A stretch of DNA of 64,000 nucleotides from Phyllobacterium phragmitis (GCF_002980495.1 NZ_PVBR01000004.1:186001-250000), one strand, 5' to 3'; shown: positions 25,624 to 35,409, numbered from the stretch's first letter. The notes: generated by a model not told the origin, from the letters alone. Numbers and translations are program-made.

Positions 25624-26412
25624 ATGGACGCTGCAGCACCGGATTTCCTTGATGTGAACGGGGTAAGGATCGCCGTGCAGCATCGTCCGGGGAACACGGC
25701 GCCCGGCATCGTCTGGCTCGGCGGCTACCGTTCCGACATGATGGGCGGCAAGGCGTTGCATCTCGATCAATGGGCGGCGGAGACGGGCCATGCCTGCCTG
25801 CGCCACGATTATTCCGGCCACGGCCAGTCCGGCGGTGATTTTAATGACGGCACCATCTCGCGCTGGCTGGACGAAAGCCTCGCGGTCTATCGCCGCTTTG
25901 CCTCGGGTCCGCAGATATTGATCGGCTCCTCCATGGGGGCATGGATCGCGCTGCGCATGGCGCAGGAATTGCGCGGATCCGGCAACGCGCCCGCCGGCAT
26001 CGTCCTGATCGCGCCGGCTCCGGATTTCACCGTTGCGCTGGTCGAGCCGCAAATGACCGACGGCCAGCGGCGTGACCTCGCCGAAAAGGGCTCTTTCGAG
26101 AAGCCGTCGGACTATTCGCCCAACCCTTATGTCTATACGCGGGCATTGATCGAGGATGGCCGCCGGAACCTGGTGCTGAAAGGCATCATCGAGACCGGCT
26201 GCCCGGTTCACATCCTGCAGGGCATGGAAGACGCCGATGTGCCCTATCGCCACGCGCTCACGCTCGTCGAGCACCTGCCGATGGACGATGTGACGCTGAC
26301 GCTGGTGCGCGACGGCGATCATCGCCTGTCGCGACCGCAGGATCTCGAGCTTCTCACCCTGACTGTTTCAGCGCTCGGCGAGCGCATCGCTTCATCACAA
26401 CCCGGAAACTGA
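25624..26412 (+). CDS. Alpha/beta hydrolase (ABHD10/BEM46-like)
   Basis: 262 residues from ATG 25624 behind GAAGAGGAG. The fold marks are IVWLGGYRSDMMGGKA (oxyanion strand), RHDYSGHGQSGG, and the nucleophile elbow GSSMGAW with catalytic Ser near residue 103. LQGMEDADVPY carries the Asp and RDGDHRLSRPQD the His. No signal peptide, so cytoplasmic. Related proteins are thioesterases or carboxylesterases. It is followed four bases later by a BenE-type transporter and probably shares its transcript. Substrate unknown. Confidence 0.82.
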   Translation: MDAAAPDFLDVNGVRIAVQHRPGNTAPGIVWLGGYRSDMMGGKALHLDQWAAETGHACLRHDYSGHGQSGGDFNDGTISRWLDESLAVYRRFASGPQILIGSSMGAWIALRMAQELRGSGNAPAGIVLIAPAPDFTVALVEPQMTDGQRRDLAEKGSFEKPSDYSPNPYVYTRALIEDGRRNLVLKGIIETGCPVHILQGMEDADVPYRHALTLVEHLPMDDVTLTLVRDGDHRLSRPQDLELLTLTVSALGERIASSQPGN

Positions 26413-26416
26413 CATC

Positions 26417-27589
26417 ATGCGCCTTTCCGTGATCGCTTCCGCCAGCGTTGCCGCCTTCGTCGGCTTCGGCGGCACATTGGCTCTCATCATCGCCGCGGCG
26501 CAGGCGCTGGGGGCGACCCAGGCCGAAACCGCGAGCTGGGTCACGGCACTCTGTCTTGCCCTGGCGGCGTCCTCGGTCTGGCTGAGTTGGCGCTACAGGA
26601 TGCCGATCATCACCGCATGGTCGACGCCGGGGCTGGCGCTGATCGGCGCGAGCGTTGGATTCACGATGCAGGAGGCTGTCGGCGCATTCATCGTCACCGC
26701 GATCGCCATCATCATAACAGGGCTGGTCAAGCCGATCTCGACGCTGGTGTCGCGCATTCCGGCCTCCGTCGCGTCGGGCATGCTGGCCGGCATCCTGATG
26801 AGCTTCGTCATCGGCGCGGCGAAGACGCTGCCGGTCGACCCGGTGCTGGTCCTGCCGCTGGTGGCGCTGTTCTTCATCATCCGGCTGTTCAATCCGGCGA
26901 TGGCCGTGCTGACGGTGCTCTTTGCCGGTATCATCTTCGCGCTCGCGGCGGGCCGTGTGCCGGAGCTCCCGGCACCCGAACTCTCGACGCTGACCTGGAT
27001 CAGCCCGGTTTTCCGCGCAAACGCGATCATCGGCCTGGCGCTGCCGCTTTATCTCGTCACGATGGCCTCGCAGAACCTGCCGGGTTTCGCCGTGCTGCGC
27101 GCGGCGGGCTACGAGCCGCCGACCGGCCCCTGCCTACAGGTGACGGGTCTCCTGTCGCTTCTGATCGCGCCTTTCGGGGCGCATACCACCAATATGGCGG
27201 CGATATCGGCGGCGCTCTGCACCGGACCGGACGCGCATCCCGATGCGAAGCGGCGCTGGCTGACCGGCCCCGCCTATGGCCTGTGCTATCTGATCTTCGC
27301 CATCTTCGGTGCGTCGCTTGTGGCTCTCTTCGCCGTGCTTCCGGTCGTGCTGATCGTGCTGATCGCCGGGCTGGCGCTCATCGCCCCGTTCATCAACGCC
27401 ATGGTGCTGGCGCTGAAGACTGAAGACGAGCGGCTGGCGGCAATCGTCACTTTCGCCGTCACCGCCTCCGGCATCACGGTCGGCGGTATCGGCTCCGCCT
27501 TCTGGGCACTGGTCGCCGGCCTCGCCGTCGCGGCGCTCGAACATGGCAAAAGAGCAGCAGCAACCGTGAAACGGAAGCAATCGGCCTGA
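26417..27589 (+). CDS. BenE-family benzoate/H+ symporter-like membrane protein
   Basis: 390 residues and about 11-12 membrane segments covering the full length. It carries the family features MPIITAWSTPGLALIGAS, RIPASVASGMLAGILMSFVIGAA and QNLPGFAVLRAAGYEPPTGP, with GAHTTNMAAISAALCTG. BenE proteins import benzoate with protons. No benzoate-degradation genes are nearby, so the real substrate may differ. It follows the hydrolase by four bases. The C-terminus ends in a short basic tail. Confidence 0.85.
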   Translation: MRLSVIASASVAAFVGFGGTLALIIAAAQALGATQAETASWVTALCLALAASSVWLSWRYRMPIITAWSTPGLALIGASVGFTMQEAVGAFIVTAIAIIITGLVKPISTLVSRIPASVASGMLAGILMSFVIGAAKTLPVDPVLVLPLVALFFIIRLFNPAMAVLTVLFAGIIFALAAGRVPELPAPELSTLTWISPVFRANAIIGLALPLYLVTMASQNLPGFAVLRAAGYEPPTGPCLQVTGLLSLLIAPFGAHTTNMAAISAALCTGPDAHPDAKRRWLTGPAYGLCYLIFAIFGASLVALFAVLPVVLIVLIAGLALIAPFINAMVLALKTEDERLAAIVTFAVTASGITVGGIGSAFWALVAGLAVAALEHGKRAAATVKRKQSA

Positions 27590-27700
27590 TAAGCGCGACC
27601 AGAAATCGTACAATCCCTTCTTGAAAAGCCATAATTCATTCACCAATTCGATATTCAAGCGGCCAATAGGGGCCGGCTCTTGATTGCAAACGGGGTTGAA

Positions 27701-28159
27701 ATGAACACTTCCGCATTGATCCGCCCGGCCTGGACGCCGGCTACCATCGCGCTGATGATCCTCGGCTTCGTCGTCTATTGGCCACTCGGGCTCGCCATGC
27801 TCGCCTACATCATCTGGGGCGACCGTCTCGAAGGCTTCAAGCGCGACGTGAATGACGCGACGGACGGCATGTTCAAAGGTTTCCGTCGTAGCTGCGGCAC
27901 CGCCGGCACAGCATTTTCCGGTGCATCGTCTTCGACCGGCAATGCCGCCTTCGACGAATGGCGCGGCAAGGAACTGGAACGACTCGCCGAAGAGCGCCGC
28001 AAGCTCGATGAGGCCCGTGCCGATTTCGAGGCCTATGCGAGCGAACTGCGCCGTGCCAAGGACAAGGAGGAATTCGACCGCTTCATGGCCGAACGCCGTA
28101 GCGCCGGCAAGAAGACTCCTGCCCGCAAGTCCGGTTCCGACGTCACCGATGTCGAATAA
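27701..28159 (+). CDS. DUF2852 family membrane protein
   Basis: 152 residues from ATG 27701. The N-terminal part has one or two membrane segments (ATIALMILGFVVYWPLGLAMLAYIIW), followed by the family-typical GDRLEGFKRDV. The rest is a hydrophilic helical region (ELERLAEERRKLDEARADFEAYASEL) that looks like a coiled coil, and a Lys/Arg-rich tail. The family is conserved in Hyphomicrobiales and of unknown function. It is a single gene with its own terminator. An in-frame TTG at 27680 would add seven residues. Confidence 0.72.
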   Translation: MNTSALIRPAWTPATIALMILGFVVYWPLGLAMLAYIIWGDRLEGFKRDVNDATDGMFKGFRRSCGTAGTAFSGASSSTGNAAFDEWRGKELERLAEERRKLDEARADFEAYASELRRAKDKEEFDRFMAERRSAGKKTPARKSGSDVTDVE

Positions 28160-28185
28160 CGGACGCCTTATTTGATTTAAAACTG

Positions 28186-28222
28186 GAGACGGCGCGGAAT
28201 ATTCCGCGCCGTCTCTGTTTTT
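28186..28222 (+). terminator. Rho-independent terminator after the DUF2852 gene
   Basis: gagacggcgcggaat (28186-28200) and attccgcgccgtctc (28201-28215) form a perfect 15-bp inverted repeat, followed by tgttttt. It begins 27 bases past the stop codon. Confidence 0.88.
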
Positions 28223-28266
28223 GCCCTCCAGCTACAATCTTCCGCGAATCATTTATTGTTCCTCCC

Positions 28267-29025
28267 ATGGTCCTGTCCCTGTTTCGTGCCGCGCCGAAAA
28301 AGACTCCTCAAGTCACGAGCGACCGCGCCTATGAGGTGGCGGGCCGCACCTTGCCGTTGCGGGTGGTCGAAAATCCACGCGCGACGCGGCTGACGCTGCG
28401 CATCGAAGCGGGCGGCAAGGGCCTGCGCGTCACCATTCCGCCGGGGCTGCCTGCGCGTGAAGTCGAGCGCTTTCTTTCCCGCCATGAAGGCTGGATCGAA
28501 GCCCGCATCGCCAAGCTGCCGGATCGTCCGACGGTGCGCCCGGGCATCAAGATCCCGATACGCGGCGTGCCGCATCTGATCGTGCATGAGCCGGGACGCG
28601 GCATGGCCGAGATGATAACAGGCGAAGACGGCGCGCCGACGCTGGTGATCTATGGCGACAGGCTGCATCTGTCGCGGCGCATCGCCGATTTTCTCAAGCG
28701 CGAGGCCAAGCACGAGATGGAAGCGCTGGTCGCCCGCCACACGGCGACAGTCGGCAGGCGCGCCAAAGTGGTCCGCTACAAGGATACCAAGAGCCGCTGG
28801 GGATCATGTACCACCGACGGCGTACTCTCCTTCTCCTGGCGCATCGCCATGGCGCCTCCCCCTGTGATCAACTATCTCGTTGCGCATGAGGTGGCGCATC
28901 TCATCGAAATGAACCATGGCCCGGAATTCTGGAAGCTGTGCCGGGAACTATGCCCCGACACGGACCGTTGCAAAGCCTGGCTGAAGCGCAATGGCAGCGC
29001 CCTGCAGGCAATCGATTTCTCATGA
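28267..29025 (+). CDS. YgjP-type (DUF45) zinc metallopeptidase-like protein
   Basis: 252 residues. The metal site HEVAH (in LVAHEVAHLIEMNHGPEFW) with the downstream His fits the HExxH...H zinc-peptidase motif. Before it stand YKDTKSRWGSCTTDGVLSFSWR and an APPPVINYLVAHEVAHL-type run, both hallmarks of the YgjP/SprT-like family. The N-terminal ~90 residues are a family-specific beta domain (LTLRIEAGGKGLRVTIPPG). In some bacteria the gene sits beside restriction systems, but here it overlaps a YdcF-type gene by four bases (ATGA). Cytoplasmic; substrate unknown. Confidence 0.83.
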   Translation: MVLSLFRAAPKKTPQVTSDRAYEVAGRTLPLRVVENPRATRLTLRIEAGGKGLRVTIPPGLPAREVERFLSRHEGWIEARIAKLPDRPTVRPGIKIPIRGVPHLIVHEPGRGMAEMITGEDGAPTLVIYGDRLHLSRRIADFLKREAKHEMEALVARHTATVGRRAKVVRYKDTKSRWGSCTTDGVLSFSWRIAMAPPPVINYLVAHEVAHLIEMNHGPEFWKLCRELCPDTDRCKAWLKRNGSALQAIDFS

Positions 29026-29654
29026 ACGGCACCATTCATGACGCGGCGCGCACGCTGTGGAATTTCCATCTGGTTCATGACGAATTGCGGCCGGCCGATG
29101 CGATCATCGGCCTCGGCAGCTATGATCTGCGCGTGGCAAAACGCGCCGCATCATTGTTTCAAGCCGGATTTTCGCCGCTTCTGGTCTTTACCGGCAAGTC
29201 CGGCAACTGGACCGAAGGCCTTTATGAGAAAAGCGAGGCGGAAACATTCGCTGATGCCGCGATTGCCGAAGGTGTGCCACGCGCGGCGATCAGAATTGAG
29301 CCGGAAGCGACGAATATCGGCGAGAATATCCGGTTCACGCATGGTCTCCTGGGGGACAGCGCCATGAGCGTCATCATCGTCACCAAGCCGCAGACGCAGC
29401 GCCGGGTGCTTGCCACCGTCGCCAGGCAATGGCCAGAGGTCGAGGCGCTGATCAGCGCGCCGCCAACCGGTTTCGAGGAGCAGCCGACCGCCGCCTATCC
29501 GTTCGAAAAACTGGTCCACGAAATGGTCGGCGACCTCAAGCGCATTCTCGAATATCCGGCGAAAGGTTTCCAGATCCCGCAGGACATTCCGCCGGAGGTA
29601 ATGGCGGCCTATGATTTTCTCGTTGAACATGGTTTTGACGAACATCCGGGCTAG
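29022..29654 (+). CDS. YdcF/ElyC-family protein (DUF218)
   Basis: 210 residues starting at ATG 29022, which overlaps the metallopeptidase stop. DUF218 marks: an ADAIIGLGSYDLRVAKRAASLFQ opening, LLVFTGKSG, SEAETFADAAIAEGVP, IEPEATNIGENIRF and VIIVTKPQTQRRV. Unlike ElyC and SanA it has no N-terminal membrane anchor, so it is a cytoplasmic member of the YdcF type, which binds SAM in Escherichia coli. No specific role can be given. Confidence 0.82.
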   Translation: MNGTIHDAARTLWNFHLVHDELRPADAIIGLGSYDLRVAKRAASLFQAGFSPLLVFTGKSGNWTEGLYEKSEAETFADAAIAEGVPRAAIRIEPEATNIGENIRFTHGLLGDSAMSVIIVTKPQTQRRVLATVARQWPEVEALISAPPTGFEEQPTAAYPFEKLVHEMVGDLKRILEYPAKGFQIPQDIPPEVMAAYDFLVEHGFDEHPG

Positions 29655-29707
29655 GTTTACCCGTGAAATGCTCGACTCCTCGGGCAAATTATGCGACGTG
29701 GCAGACC

Positions 29708-30373
29708 ATGGCTCTCGATATCAAAATATGCGGCTTGAAAACGCCTGATACAATCGCTGCCGCGCTTAACTGCGGCGCGTCGCATATCGGCTTCATTTTC
29801 TTCACCAAGAGCCCGCGCAATATCGACCCCGAGACCGCAGGCCGGCTGCGGACGGCCGCGGAAGGCCGGGCAAAGGCCGTCGCCGTCACGGTCGACGCCG
29901 ATGATGCAACGCTCGATGCGATCGTCAAGGCGGTGCGCCCCGACATGCTCCAGCTGCACGGGCACGAGACGCCCGAGCGGACAGCCGATATCAAGGCGCG
30001 CTATCATCTGCCCGTCATGAAAGCTTTCTCCATCCGAGAAGCGACGGACCTTGCCGCGATCACGCCGTATCAGGGCATCGCCGACCGGCTACTCTTCGAC
30101 GCGAAGCCGCCCAAGGGCTCGGAGCTGCCCGGCGGCAATGGCGTTTCCTTCGATTGGCGCGTGCTGGCAATGCTTGACGGCGATGTCGATTACATGCTTT
30201 CGGGTGGGCTGAATGCGGGCAATATCACTGAGGCGCTCAAGGCAACGAATGCGCCTGCGGTCGATATCTCGTCGGGCGTGGAAATCGCACCGGGCGAGAA
30301 GGATGTGCGCCTGATAGGGGAATTCTTCCAGGCGGTGCGCGCGGCAACGAACACGATGTCGGGCGCAGCCTGA
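29708..30373 (+). CDS. trpF: Phosphoribosylanthranilate isomerase
   Basis: 221 residues. A TIM barrel that isomerises phosphoribosylanthranilate to CdRP in tryptophan synthesis. The opening [19 protein letters not shown] holds the catalytic Cys, and [12 protein letters not shown] is the next family mark. [19 protein letters not shown] and [15 protein letters not shown] carry the catalytic Asp and the phosphate-binding loops. I use ATG 29708; upstream in-frame codons lack similarity. It heads the trp genes trpF, trpB, an unknown gene and trpA, reading into accD-folC. Confidence 0.95.
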   Translation: MALDIKICGLKTPDTIAAALNCGASHIGFIFFTKSPRNIDPETAGRLRTAAEGRAKAVAVTVDADDATLDAIVKAVRPDMLQLHGHETPERTADIKARYHLPVMKAFSIREATDLAAITPYQGIADRLLFDAKPPKGSELPGGNGVSFDWRVLAMLDGDVDYMLSGGLNAGNITEALKATNAPAVDISSGVEIAPGEKDVRLIGEFFQAVRAATNTMSGAA

Positions 30374-30411
30374 AATGGGCTGAAATCGGCCTTGATATAA
30401 TGGAGCGAACG

Positions 30412-31632
30412 TTGAACAAGCCGGCTGAACCAAACTCATTCAAGACGGGTCCTGACGAAGAGGGCATGTTCGGCATATTCGGCGGACGTTTCGTGGCCGA
30501 AACCTTGATGCCGCTGATCCTCGAATTGCAGGAGGCCTATGATTCCGCCAAGAACGACCCGCAATTCAAGGCGGAGCTGCAGGATCTTTCGACCCATTAT
30601 GCCGGCCGGCCGTCGAAGCTCTATTACGCCGAGGGCCTGACCAAGCATCTGGGCGGCGCGAAGATCTATTTCAAGCGCGAAGATCTGAACCATACCGGCA
30701 GCCACAAGATCAACAATTGCCTCGGCCAGATCCTGCTCGCCAAGCGCATGGGCAAGACGCGCATCATCGCCGAGACGGGCGCCGGCCAGCATGGCGTGGC
30801 GTCGGCCACGGTCGCCGCGCGCTTCGGCCTGCCCTGCGTCGTCTATATGGGTGCGACCGACGTGGAGCGGCAGAAGCCCAATGTCTTCCGGATGAAGCTG
30901 CTCGGCGCCGAGGTAAAGCCGGTCAGCGCCGGAAACGGCACGCTGAAGGACGCAATGAACGAGGCGCTGCGCGACTGGGTCACCAATGTCGAGGATACCT
31001 ATTATCTGATCGGCACAGCGGCGGGCCCGCATCCCTATCCCGAGCTCGTCCGCGATTTCCAGTCGGTCATCGGCGCGGAAGCGCGCCAGCAGATCCTCGA
31101 ACAAGAAGGCCGCCTGCCCGATGCGCTTGTCGCGGCTGTCGGCGGCGGCTCCAATGCCATCGGCCTTTTCCATCCATTCCTCGACGACAAGGACGTGAAA
31201 ATCTACGGCGTCGAAGCCGGCGGGCATGGCCTCGACGGTGACGAGCATTGTGCCTCGATGAATGCCGGAAGTCCGGGTGTGCTGCACGGCAACCGCACCT
31301 ATCTTTTACAGGACGAAGACGGCCAGATCCTCGAAGGCCATTCGATTTCGGCCGGACTCGATTATCCCGGCGTCGGCCCGGAGCATTCCTGGCTGCGCGA
31401 TACGGGCCGGGTTTCCTATGTGCCGATCCTCGACACGGAAGCGCTCGACGCCTTCCAGCTCACCACGCGCGTCGAGGGCATCATTCCGGCGCTCGAATCC
31501 GCCCACGCCATCGCCTATGCCGTCAAGCTTGCGCCTGAAATGGGCAAGGATCAGGTCATGATCGTCAATTTGTCCGGTCGTGGCGACAAGGACGTGCACA
31601 CCGTCGGGCAGATGCTCGGCATGGAGATTTGA
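30412..31632 (+). CDS. trpB: Tryptophan synthase, beta subunit
   Basis: 406 residues. A PLP enzyme joining indole and serine. [15 protein letters not shown] carries the PLP lysine, [10 protein letters not shown] is the substrate loop and GGGSNAIG the phosphate site. The start is uncertain: TTG at 30412 follows GGAGCG and gives the family N-terminus (M)[12 protein letters not shown]; an ATG at 30400 has no ribosome site and adds four residues. It is separated from trpA by a small unknown gene, whereas the two are usually adjacent. Confidence 0.95.
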   Translation: MNKPAEPNSFKTGPDEEGMFGIFGGRFVAETLMPLILELQEAYDSAKNDPQFKAELQDLSTHYAGRPSKLYYAEGLTKHLGGAKIYFKREDLNHTGSHKINNCLGQILLAKRMGKTRIIAETGAGQHGVASATVAARFGLPCVVYMGATDVERQKPNVFRMKLLGAEVKPVSAGNGTLKDAMNEALRDWVTNVEDTYYLIGTAAGPHPYPELVRDFQSVIGAEARQQILEQEGRLPDALVAAVGGGSNAIGLFHPFLDDKDVKIYGVEAGGHGLDGDEHCASMNAGSPGVLHGNRTYLLQDEDGQILEGHSISAGLDYPGVGPEHSWLRDTGRVSYVPILDTEALDAFQLTTRVEGIIPALESAHAIAYAVKLAPEMGKDQVMIVNLSGRGDKDVHTVGQMLGMEI

Positions 31633-31640
31633 TTGCGACC

Positions 31641-32111
31641 ATGAGCCAACCGGTTCCCGAAATATCCGCCTATCAGCCGCGCGCCGCATGGTTCGACGGC
31701 CTTGTGGACTGCGGCCCGGCAAGCATCAAGCTCAGCCTTATCGAGGCCGATCCGGCAAAGCCGATCGCGCCAGCTGCGATCGACAAGGCGCGCGCGCTGA
31801 TTGAAGCAGCAGGCGGAAAGCTGGCGCAAACCCGGCATCTCGGTGCAGGGTTTGCGATTCTCCACCAAGGACAGGAAGGGCTTTGGCTGCTTCTTCACTG
31901 GTGGATCGAGGGCGACATCGCCACACAGATGCTCTGGCGATCGAAGCTCGGCGGCGATGCGGACTTCATCCCGGCCGAACCCCTGCTCATGGCCTGCGTC
32001 TGGGAATTGGCAATCATCGACTTTGAACGGCGCGCATGGATGGACACGGCGATGTCCGGAAAATCCATCACCGACTATCTGACGCGCACCATGCCACGGG
32101 GCACAGTATGA
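31641..32111 (+). CDS. Unknown protein encoded between trpB and trpA
   Basis: 156 residues, not recognised. The start ATG 31641 is 8 bases past the trpB stop, and the stop overlaps the trpA start in an ATGA arrangement, so it belongs to the trp transcript. The product is rich in Trp (about 8), for instance [20 protein letters not shown], with [16 protein letters not shown] near the end. No signal peptide or classical membrane segment is present. It is a single compact domain, probably cytoplasmic. Codon use matches its neighbours, so recent transfer is not indicated. A role in tryptophan metabolism is only inferred from position; a Trp-rich protein in a trp operon could also act as a regulatory sensor. 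Confidence 0.7.
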   Translation: MSQPVPEISAYQPRAAWFDGLVDCGPASIKLSLIEADPAKPIAPAAIDKARALIEAAGGKLAQTRHLGAGFAILHQGQEGLWLLLHWWIEGDIATQMLWRSKLGGDADFIPAEPLLMACVWELAIIDFERRAWMDTAMSGKSITDYLTRTMPRGTV

Positions 32112-32947
32112 CCACACGTATCGACAAGAAATTCGCCGCATTGAAGCAGGAGGGGCGTCCGGCGCTCGTCACCTATTTCATGGCCGGCGATCCGGATTAC
32201 GAAACCTCGCTGAGGATCATGAAGGCGCTGCCGGAGGCGGGTGCCGACATCATCGAACTCGGCGTGCCGTTCTCCGATCCCATGGCCGATGGCCCGGCCA
32301 TTCAGGCGGCAGGGCTGCGCGCGCTCAAAAGCGGACAGACATTGGTCAAGACACTGGCCATGGCTGCGGAATTCCGTGAGAGCGACGACACCACGCCTGT
32401 GGTGATGATGGGCTATTACAATCCGATCTATATCCATGGCGTCGAGCGTTTTCTGGAAGAAGCGGTGCAGGCCGGTGTCGACGGCCTGATCATCGTCGAC
32501 CTGCCGCCGGAGATGGACGAGGAACTCTGCATTCCAGCATTGAAGGCCGGTATGAACTTCATCCGGCTGGCGACGCCGACGACAGACGAGAAGCGCCTGC
32601 CCAAGGTGCTCGAGAATACCTCCGGCTTCGTCTATTACGTTTCGATGACCGGCATCACCGGATCGGCGCTGCCCGATACGTCGAAAGTGGCAGGTGCGGT
32701 GAGCCGCATCAAGGCGCATACGGCACTTCCCGTCTGCGTCGGCTTCGGGGTCAAGACCGCCGAGCAGGCGAAGATCATCGGCGCCTCGGCTGACGGCGTC
32801 GTCGTCGGTACGGCCATCGTCAACGCCGTCGCCAACACGATCCGGCCCGACGGCTCGCTCGTCGCCGATCCGGCGGAGGCGGTCGCGACCATGGTTCGCG
32901 GCCTTTCCACCGGGATTCGCGCCGCGCGCCTTGCGGCGGCCGAATAA
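32108..32947 (+). CDS. trpA: Tryptophan synthase, alpha subunit
   Basis: 279 residues. It cleaves indole-glycerol phosphate to indole, which is channelled to TrpB. The catalytic Glu is in [16 protein letters not shown], the catalytic Asp lies in the DLPPEMDEE region, and the phosphate loops are GVKTAEQAK and [11 protein letters not shown]. The start overlaps the preceding unknown gene. A dispersed repeat with two hairpins follows before accD. Confidence 0.96.
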   Translation: MTTRIDKKFAALKQEGRPALVTYFMAGDPDYETSLRIMKALPEAGADIIELGVPFSDPMADGPAIQAAGLRALKSGQTLVKTLAMAAEFRESDDTTPVVMMGYYNPIYIHGVERFLEEAVQAGVDGLIIVDLPPEMDEELCIPALKAGMNFIRLATPTTDEKRLPKVLENTSGFVYYVSMTGITGSALPDTSKVAGAVSRIKAHTALPVCVGFGVKTAEQAKIIGASADGVVVGTAIVNAVANTIRPDGSLVADPAEAVATMVRGLSTGIRAARLAAAE

Positions 32948-32962
32948 GCGCTTAAATTCATC

Positions 32963-33037
32963 AGAGCGGTTCCCGCTCTTAAGTTTATTTTACGCAAGTC
33001 CGGACGGAAAACCGCTTCACACTTTTCCTGGACTTGC
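32963..33037. repeat. Dispersed repeat with two inverted repeats between trpA and accD
   Basis: The first hairpin pairs agagcg (32963-32968) with cgctct (32974-32979). The second pairs gcaagtcc (32994-33001) with ggacttgc (33030-33037) around a cggaaaaccgctt segment. The text ttttcctggacttgc resembles a repeat family seen in many Hyphomicrobiales genomes (recalled, not searched). It ends 24 bases before the accD start. Confidence 0.5.
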
Positions 33038-33061
33038 TTTTAGAAAAACGGAAGCGAGATC

Positions 33062-33997
33062 ATGAACTGGATCACGAACTACGTCCGGCCCAAGATCAAT
33101 TCGATGCTCGGCCGCCGCGAAATGCCGGAAAATCTCTGGATCAAGGATCCGGAGACCGGCGAGATGGTGTTCCACAAGGATCTGGAGAGCAATCAGTGGG
33201 TGATCCCCGCTTCCGGCCATCATATGCGGATTCCGGCCAAGGATCGTCTGCGTTTCTTCTTCGATGATGGCAAATATGAGGTGCTGGAAGGCGTCAAGGT
33301 TCCCGTCGATCCGCTGAAATTCCGCGATGAGAAGCGCTATATCGACCGTCTGAAGGATTATCGCGCGCGCACCGGCCTCGACGACACCATCATCAATGCC
33401 CTTGGCACGATCGAGGACCTGCCGATCGTTGCCACCATCCATGAATTCGGCTTCATGGGCGGCTCGCTCGGCATGGCGGCCGGCGAGGCGATCATCAAAG
33501 GCTTCGAGACGGCCATCGAACAGAAACGTCCCATGGTGCTGTTTTCGGCCTCCGGCGGCGCGCGGATGCAGGAGGGCATCCTGTCGCTGATGCAGCTTCC
33601 CCGCACGACGGTGGCGGTGGAAATGCTCAAAGAAGCGGGCCTGCCCTATATCGTCGTCCTGACCAATCCGACCACGGGCGGCGTTTCGGCTTCCTATGCC
33701 ATGCTGGGCGACGTGCATATCGCCGAGCCGGGCGCGATGATCGGCTTTGCCGGCGCGCGCGTCATCGAGCAGACAATCCGCGAAAAGCTGCCCGAGCGCT
33801 TCCAGACCGCCGAATATCTGATGGAGCACGGCATGGTCGACATGGTCGTCTCGCGTCTGGAGATGAAGGCGACCGTCGCGCGGCTTCTCAAGATGATGAT
33901 GAAACAGCCGGCGACGGCACCCGAAATGGCGGAGGAAGAGGCCGAGACTGTCCAAGACAACACGCCGGATCTGACGGCTGACAGCGCCGCCGCCTGA
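33062..33997 (+). CDS. accD: Acetyl-CoA carboxylase carboxyltransferase, beta subunit (without zinc finger)
   Basis: 311 residues. With AccA it transfers the carboxyl group from biotin to acetyl-CoA in fatty acid synthesis. The carboxyltransferase core is clear: [37 protein letters not shown] and [18 protein letters not shown]. The N-terminal segment that in Escherichia coli forms a four-Cys zinc ribbon (WTKCDSC...CPKC) reads [12 protein letters not shown] and WVIPASGHH. All four Cys are replaced (by D, T, I and S), and the whole protein has none. The last 35 residues are acidic and disordered. folC starts 4 bases later. Confidence 0.95.
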   Translation: MNWITNYVRPKINSMLGRREMPENLWIKDPETGEMVFHKDLESNQWVIPASGHHMRIPAKDRLRFFFDDGKYEVLEGVKVPVDPLKFRDEKRYIDRLKDYRARTGLDDTIINALGTIEDLPIVATIHEFGFMGGSLGMAAGEAIIKGFETAIEQKRPMVLFSASGGARMQEGILSLMQLPRTTVAVEMLKEAGLPYIVVLTNPTTGGVSASYAMLGDVHIAEPGAMIGFAGARVIEQTIREKLPERFQTAEYLMEHGMVDMVVSRLEMKATVARLLKMMMKQPATAPEMAEEEAETVQDNTPDLTADSAAA

Positions 33998-34001
33998 TAT
34001 C

Positions 34002-35333
34002 ATGGCTTTGAAAACCGCCGAACAGGAAATCGAGCGGCTTCTCGGTCTGCACCCCCGGGGATTCGACCTGTCGCTCGACCGCATCGCGCGGCTTCTGGAT
34101 GCTTTGGGCAATCCACATCTGAAACTGCCGCCCGTCATCCATGTGGCGGGGACCAACGGCAAGGGATCGGCTAGCGCCTTCGCGCGCGCGCTGCTCGAAT
34201 GCGCCGGGTTGACCGTGCATGTCCATACTTCGCCGCATCTGGTGCGCTGGCATGAGCGCTACCGCATCGGGGAACCCGGGGCTGGCCAACTGGTGCGCGA
34301 CGACGTGCTGGTCGAGGCTGTGTCGCGCGTGGCGGAAGCCAATGCCGGCCGGCCGATCACCGTGTTCGAAATCCTCACCGCCGTTACCTTCGTCCTCTTC
34401 TCCGAGCATCCCGCCGATGCGGTGATCCTCGAAGTGGGGCTCGGCGGCCGGTACGACGCCACCAATGTCATTCCCGAACCCGCGGTCACGCTGATCATGC
34501 CGGTCTCGCTCGACCATCAATCCTATCTGGGCGACAGGATCGAGCTGATCGCGGCGGAGAAGGCGGGCATCATCAAGCGCGGTTGCCCTGTCGTGATCGG
34601 TTTTCAGGAAAATGATGCCGCGCGCATGGTGATGATGGAAACCGCCGAACGGCTCGGCTGTCCGCTTTCCATCTATGGGCAGGACTATTTTGCCTATGAG
34701 GAACATGGCCGCATGGTCTATCAGGACGAGACCGGCCTGATCGATCTGCCGCTGCCGCGCCTTGTCGGACGCCACCAGCTTTCCAATGCCGCCGCCGCAA
34801 TCGAGGCGGTACGCGTCGCCGGCTTCACCATTCCCGATCGCGCCGTCGAAAAAGCCATGACCGTGGTGGACTGGCCGGCGCGGATGCAGCGCCTCACCCA
34901 TGGGCGGCTCGTCGATGTGGCGGTGCCTGATGCAGAAATCTGGCTCGATGGCGGGCATAATCCGGGGGCAGGCGTCGTCATCGCCGAGGCTTTCGCCGAG
35001 CTGGAAGAACGCTCGTCGCGACCGCTGTTCCTGATCACGGGCATGATCAACACCAAGGATCCGGTGGGCTATTTCAAAGCTTTCACCGGCATGGCGCGGC
35101 ATGTCTTCACCGTGCCCATACACTCCAGCGACGCAGGAATCTCCCATGAGGCCCTGGCCGTGGCGGCGGAAGAGGCGGGCATTTCCGCCGAGCCGGTCCA
35201 TTCGGTGGAGAACGCCTTGAAGCTTCTGCGCGACACCTGGGACCCCAACGATATCCCGCCGCGCATCCTCATCGGCGGTTCGCTCTATCTTGCAGGCGAC
35301 GTTCTGGCGGAAAACGGAACGCCGCCGAGCTGA
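34002..35333 (+). CDS. folC: Folylpolyglutamate synthase / dihydrofolate synthase
   Basis: 443 residues. It adds glutamate to dihydropteroate or folates using ATP. HVAGTNGKGSASAFAR is the P-loop, PHLVRWHERYRI the omega-loop region, FEILTAVTFVLFSEHPAD and ILEVGLGGRYDATNVI are family signatures. WLDGGHNPGAG begins the C-terminal ligase domain. The start is 4 bases after accD, the common accD-folC pair. A bidirectional terminator follows. Confidence 0.95.
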   Translation: MALKTAEQEIERLLGLHPRGFDLSLDRIARLLDALGNPHLKLPPVIHVAGTNGKGSASAFARALLECAGLTVHVHTSPHLVRWHERYRIGEPGAGQLVRDDVLVEAVSRVAEANAGRPITVFEILTAVTFVLFSEHPADAVILEVGLGGRYDATNVIPEPAVTLIMPVSLDHQSYLGDRIELIAAEKAGIIKRGCPVVIGFQENDAARMVMMETAERLGCPLSIYGQDYFAYEEHGRMVYQDETGLIDLPLPRLVGRHQLSNAAAAIEAVRVAGFTIPDRAVEKAMTVVDWPARMQRLTHGRLVDVAVPDAEIWLDGGHNPGAGVVIAEAFAELEERSSRPLFLITGMINTKDPVGYFKAFTGMARHVFTVPIHSSDAGISHEALAVAAEEAGISAEPVHSVENALKLLRDTWDPNDIPPRILIGGSLYLAGDVLAENGTPPS

Positions 35334-35360
35334 AAACCAGCAAAAATCTCTCTGAAATAC

Positions 35361-35392
35361 AAAAAGCCCAGTCGAATGAAACTGGGCTTTTT
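35361..35392. terminator. Bidirectional terminator between folC and trxA
   Basis: aaaaagcccagt (35361-35372) and actgggcttttt (35381-35392) form a perfect 12-bp inverted repeat with an A-run on one side and a T-run on the other. It is placed to end both convergent transcripts. Confidence 0.88.
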
Positions 35393-35409
35393 AAAATCAA
35401 CTGCAGCAT

